Positions 4,864-5,298 of a stretch of DNA of 5,298 bases are shown here, piece by piece (position 1 is the first letter of the stretch; each line of letters starts with the position of its first letter). A program made the translations under genes and the position numbers. Below the pieces are notes generated by a model. That model did no database searches, was not told where the DNA came from, and worked only from the letters and a program-made list of their open reading frames with translations. This stretch comes from a bacterium (GTDB lineage Bacteria; Verrucomicrobiota; Verrucomicrobiae; Limisphaerales; J093), in assembly GCA_021839785.1 (NCBI GenBank), contig JAKCAB010000565.1, positions 1 through 5,298 on the forward strand. Direction: 5' to 3'.

Positions 4864-5298
4864 ATGAAAACGAGCCATTTCCCCCAGACGATGCGTCCTG
4901 CGTTGCGCGATTCACTCCTCGTTGTCTGGCTCTGCATCCTGGCTGTCCACTCGCCGGTGCCCGCCTTTGGCCAGGCGGATTACGCTACTCCCTACGCCTT
5001 CACTACCCTTGCCGGGCAAGCCAGCATTGGCAGCGCAGACGGGGCGGGGAGCGCCGCGCGGTTCTATCAACCTTCCGGCGTGGCGGTGGACAGCGCCGGC
5101 AACGTCTATGTGGCGGACTTCTACAACTGCACGATCCGCAAAGTGACGTCGGCGGGCGTGGTGACGACGCTGGCCGGACTGGCGGGCAGTTGGGGCAGTG
5201 CGGACGGGACCGGGAGCGCCGCGCGATTTTGGGGTCCTTCCGGCGTGGCGGTGGACAGCGCGGGCAACGTCTATGTGGCGGACACCGGCAACCGCACG
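4864..5298 (+). CDS. Secreted NHL-repeat (beta-propeller) protein, 3'-truncated by the window edge
   Basis: The frame is open from ATG 4864 to the window end (145 codons, no stop), so it is a partial gene. Residues 1-38 look like a Sec signal peptide: basic residues, then SLLVVWLCILAVHS, then PVPAFGQA with probable cleavage near Ala38. From residue 47 there are tandem units of 54-55 aa of the type TTLAG, GSADGxGSAARF, PSGVAVDSAGNVYVAD, N-T-IRKVT-AGVV. Unit one is complete and unit two is cut at the edge. VAVDSAGNVYVAD is the NHL signature. Such repeats build beta-propellers, and long exported proteins with them are common in Verrucomicrobiota and Planctomycetota, usually with unknown ligands. 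ATG 4891 (residue 10) is a possible alternative start. Neither ATG has a good Shine-Dalgarno; the nearest purine run (GGAAAGGG, 4839-4846) is 17 bases away. Confidence 0.85.
   Translation, partial: MKTSHFPQTMRPALRDSLLVVWLCILAVHSPVPAFGQADYATPYAFTTLAGQASIGSADGAGSAARFYQPSGVAVDSAGNVYVADFYNCTIRKVTSAGVVTTLAGLAGSWGSADGTGSAARFWGPSGVAVDSAGNVYVADTGNRT
5002..5298 (+). repeat. Tandem NHL-coding repeat, about 165-bp period, near-identical DNA
   Basis: Two coding units begin at 5002 and 5164. From the GCxGAC motif onward they stay in register at an offset of 165 bases. The 48-base core encoding PSGVAVDSAGNVYVAD (5071-5118 and 5236-5283) differs at one position, a silent change in an alanine codon. The second unit is one codon longer near its start. 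Confidence 0.8.

Overview
The window is about 5.3 kb of GC-rich bacterial DNA. Its gene content suggests the Verrucomicrobiota (Pedosphaera/Limisphaera-like) or a related PVC lineage: a class B penicillin-binding protein joined directly to an FtsW-type polymerase, an exported NHL-repeat protein with near-identical tandem units, a PemK-like toxin with a DUF2281-type antitoxin, and REP-like palindromes between genes. The taxonomic guess is inference; there is no rRNA or other marker gene.

Layout. (1) Positions 1-115 hold the probable 3' end of an unidentified gene (stop at 80-82), then a Shine-Dalgarno. (2) Positions 116-3302, plus strand, are a two-gene cell-wall operon. ftsI (624 aa, SxxK/SxN/KTG all present) is coupled by an ATGA overlap to ftsW. 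ftsW is split by a one-base frame change near 2457; adding one C there restores a 438-aa protein. The two products would form the septal peptidoglycan polymerase-transpeptidase pair. (3) Positions 3336-4311, minus strand, convergent to ftsW, carry three small genes. In their own reading order these are a DUF2281-type antitoxin (64 aa), a PemK/MazF-like toxin (113 aa, TGATG overlap) and a small pentapeptide-repeat protein (120 aa) with a cysteine ladder and a proline-rich tail. (4) Positions 4312-4863 are non-coding. They hold the putative antitoxin promoter and two palindromic elements of about 60 bp, each made of two inverted hairpins. (5) Position 4864 to the window end, plus strand, is the start of a secreted NHL-repeat beta-propeller protein that runs off the edge. 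It has no stop codon in the window.

The most interesting structure lies outside the genes. One palindromic element has two hairpins pointing at each other, each with a GGTAGG foot like RAYT-mobilised REPs/BIMEs. The other shows compensatory base changes between its two arms. The pentapeptide-repeat gene and the antitoxin gene also share upstream sequence that looks like the same sigma-70-type promoter, placed so close to the ATG that the transcripts would be leaderless or nearly so. Neither gene has a Shine-Dalgarno, whereas ftsI, ftsW and the toxin gene do.
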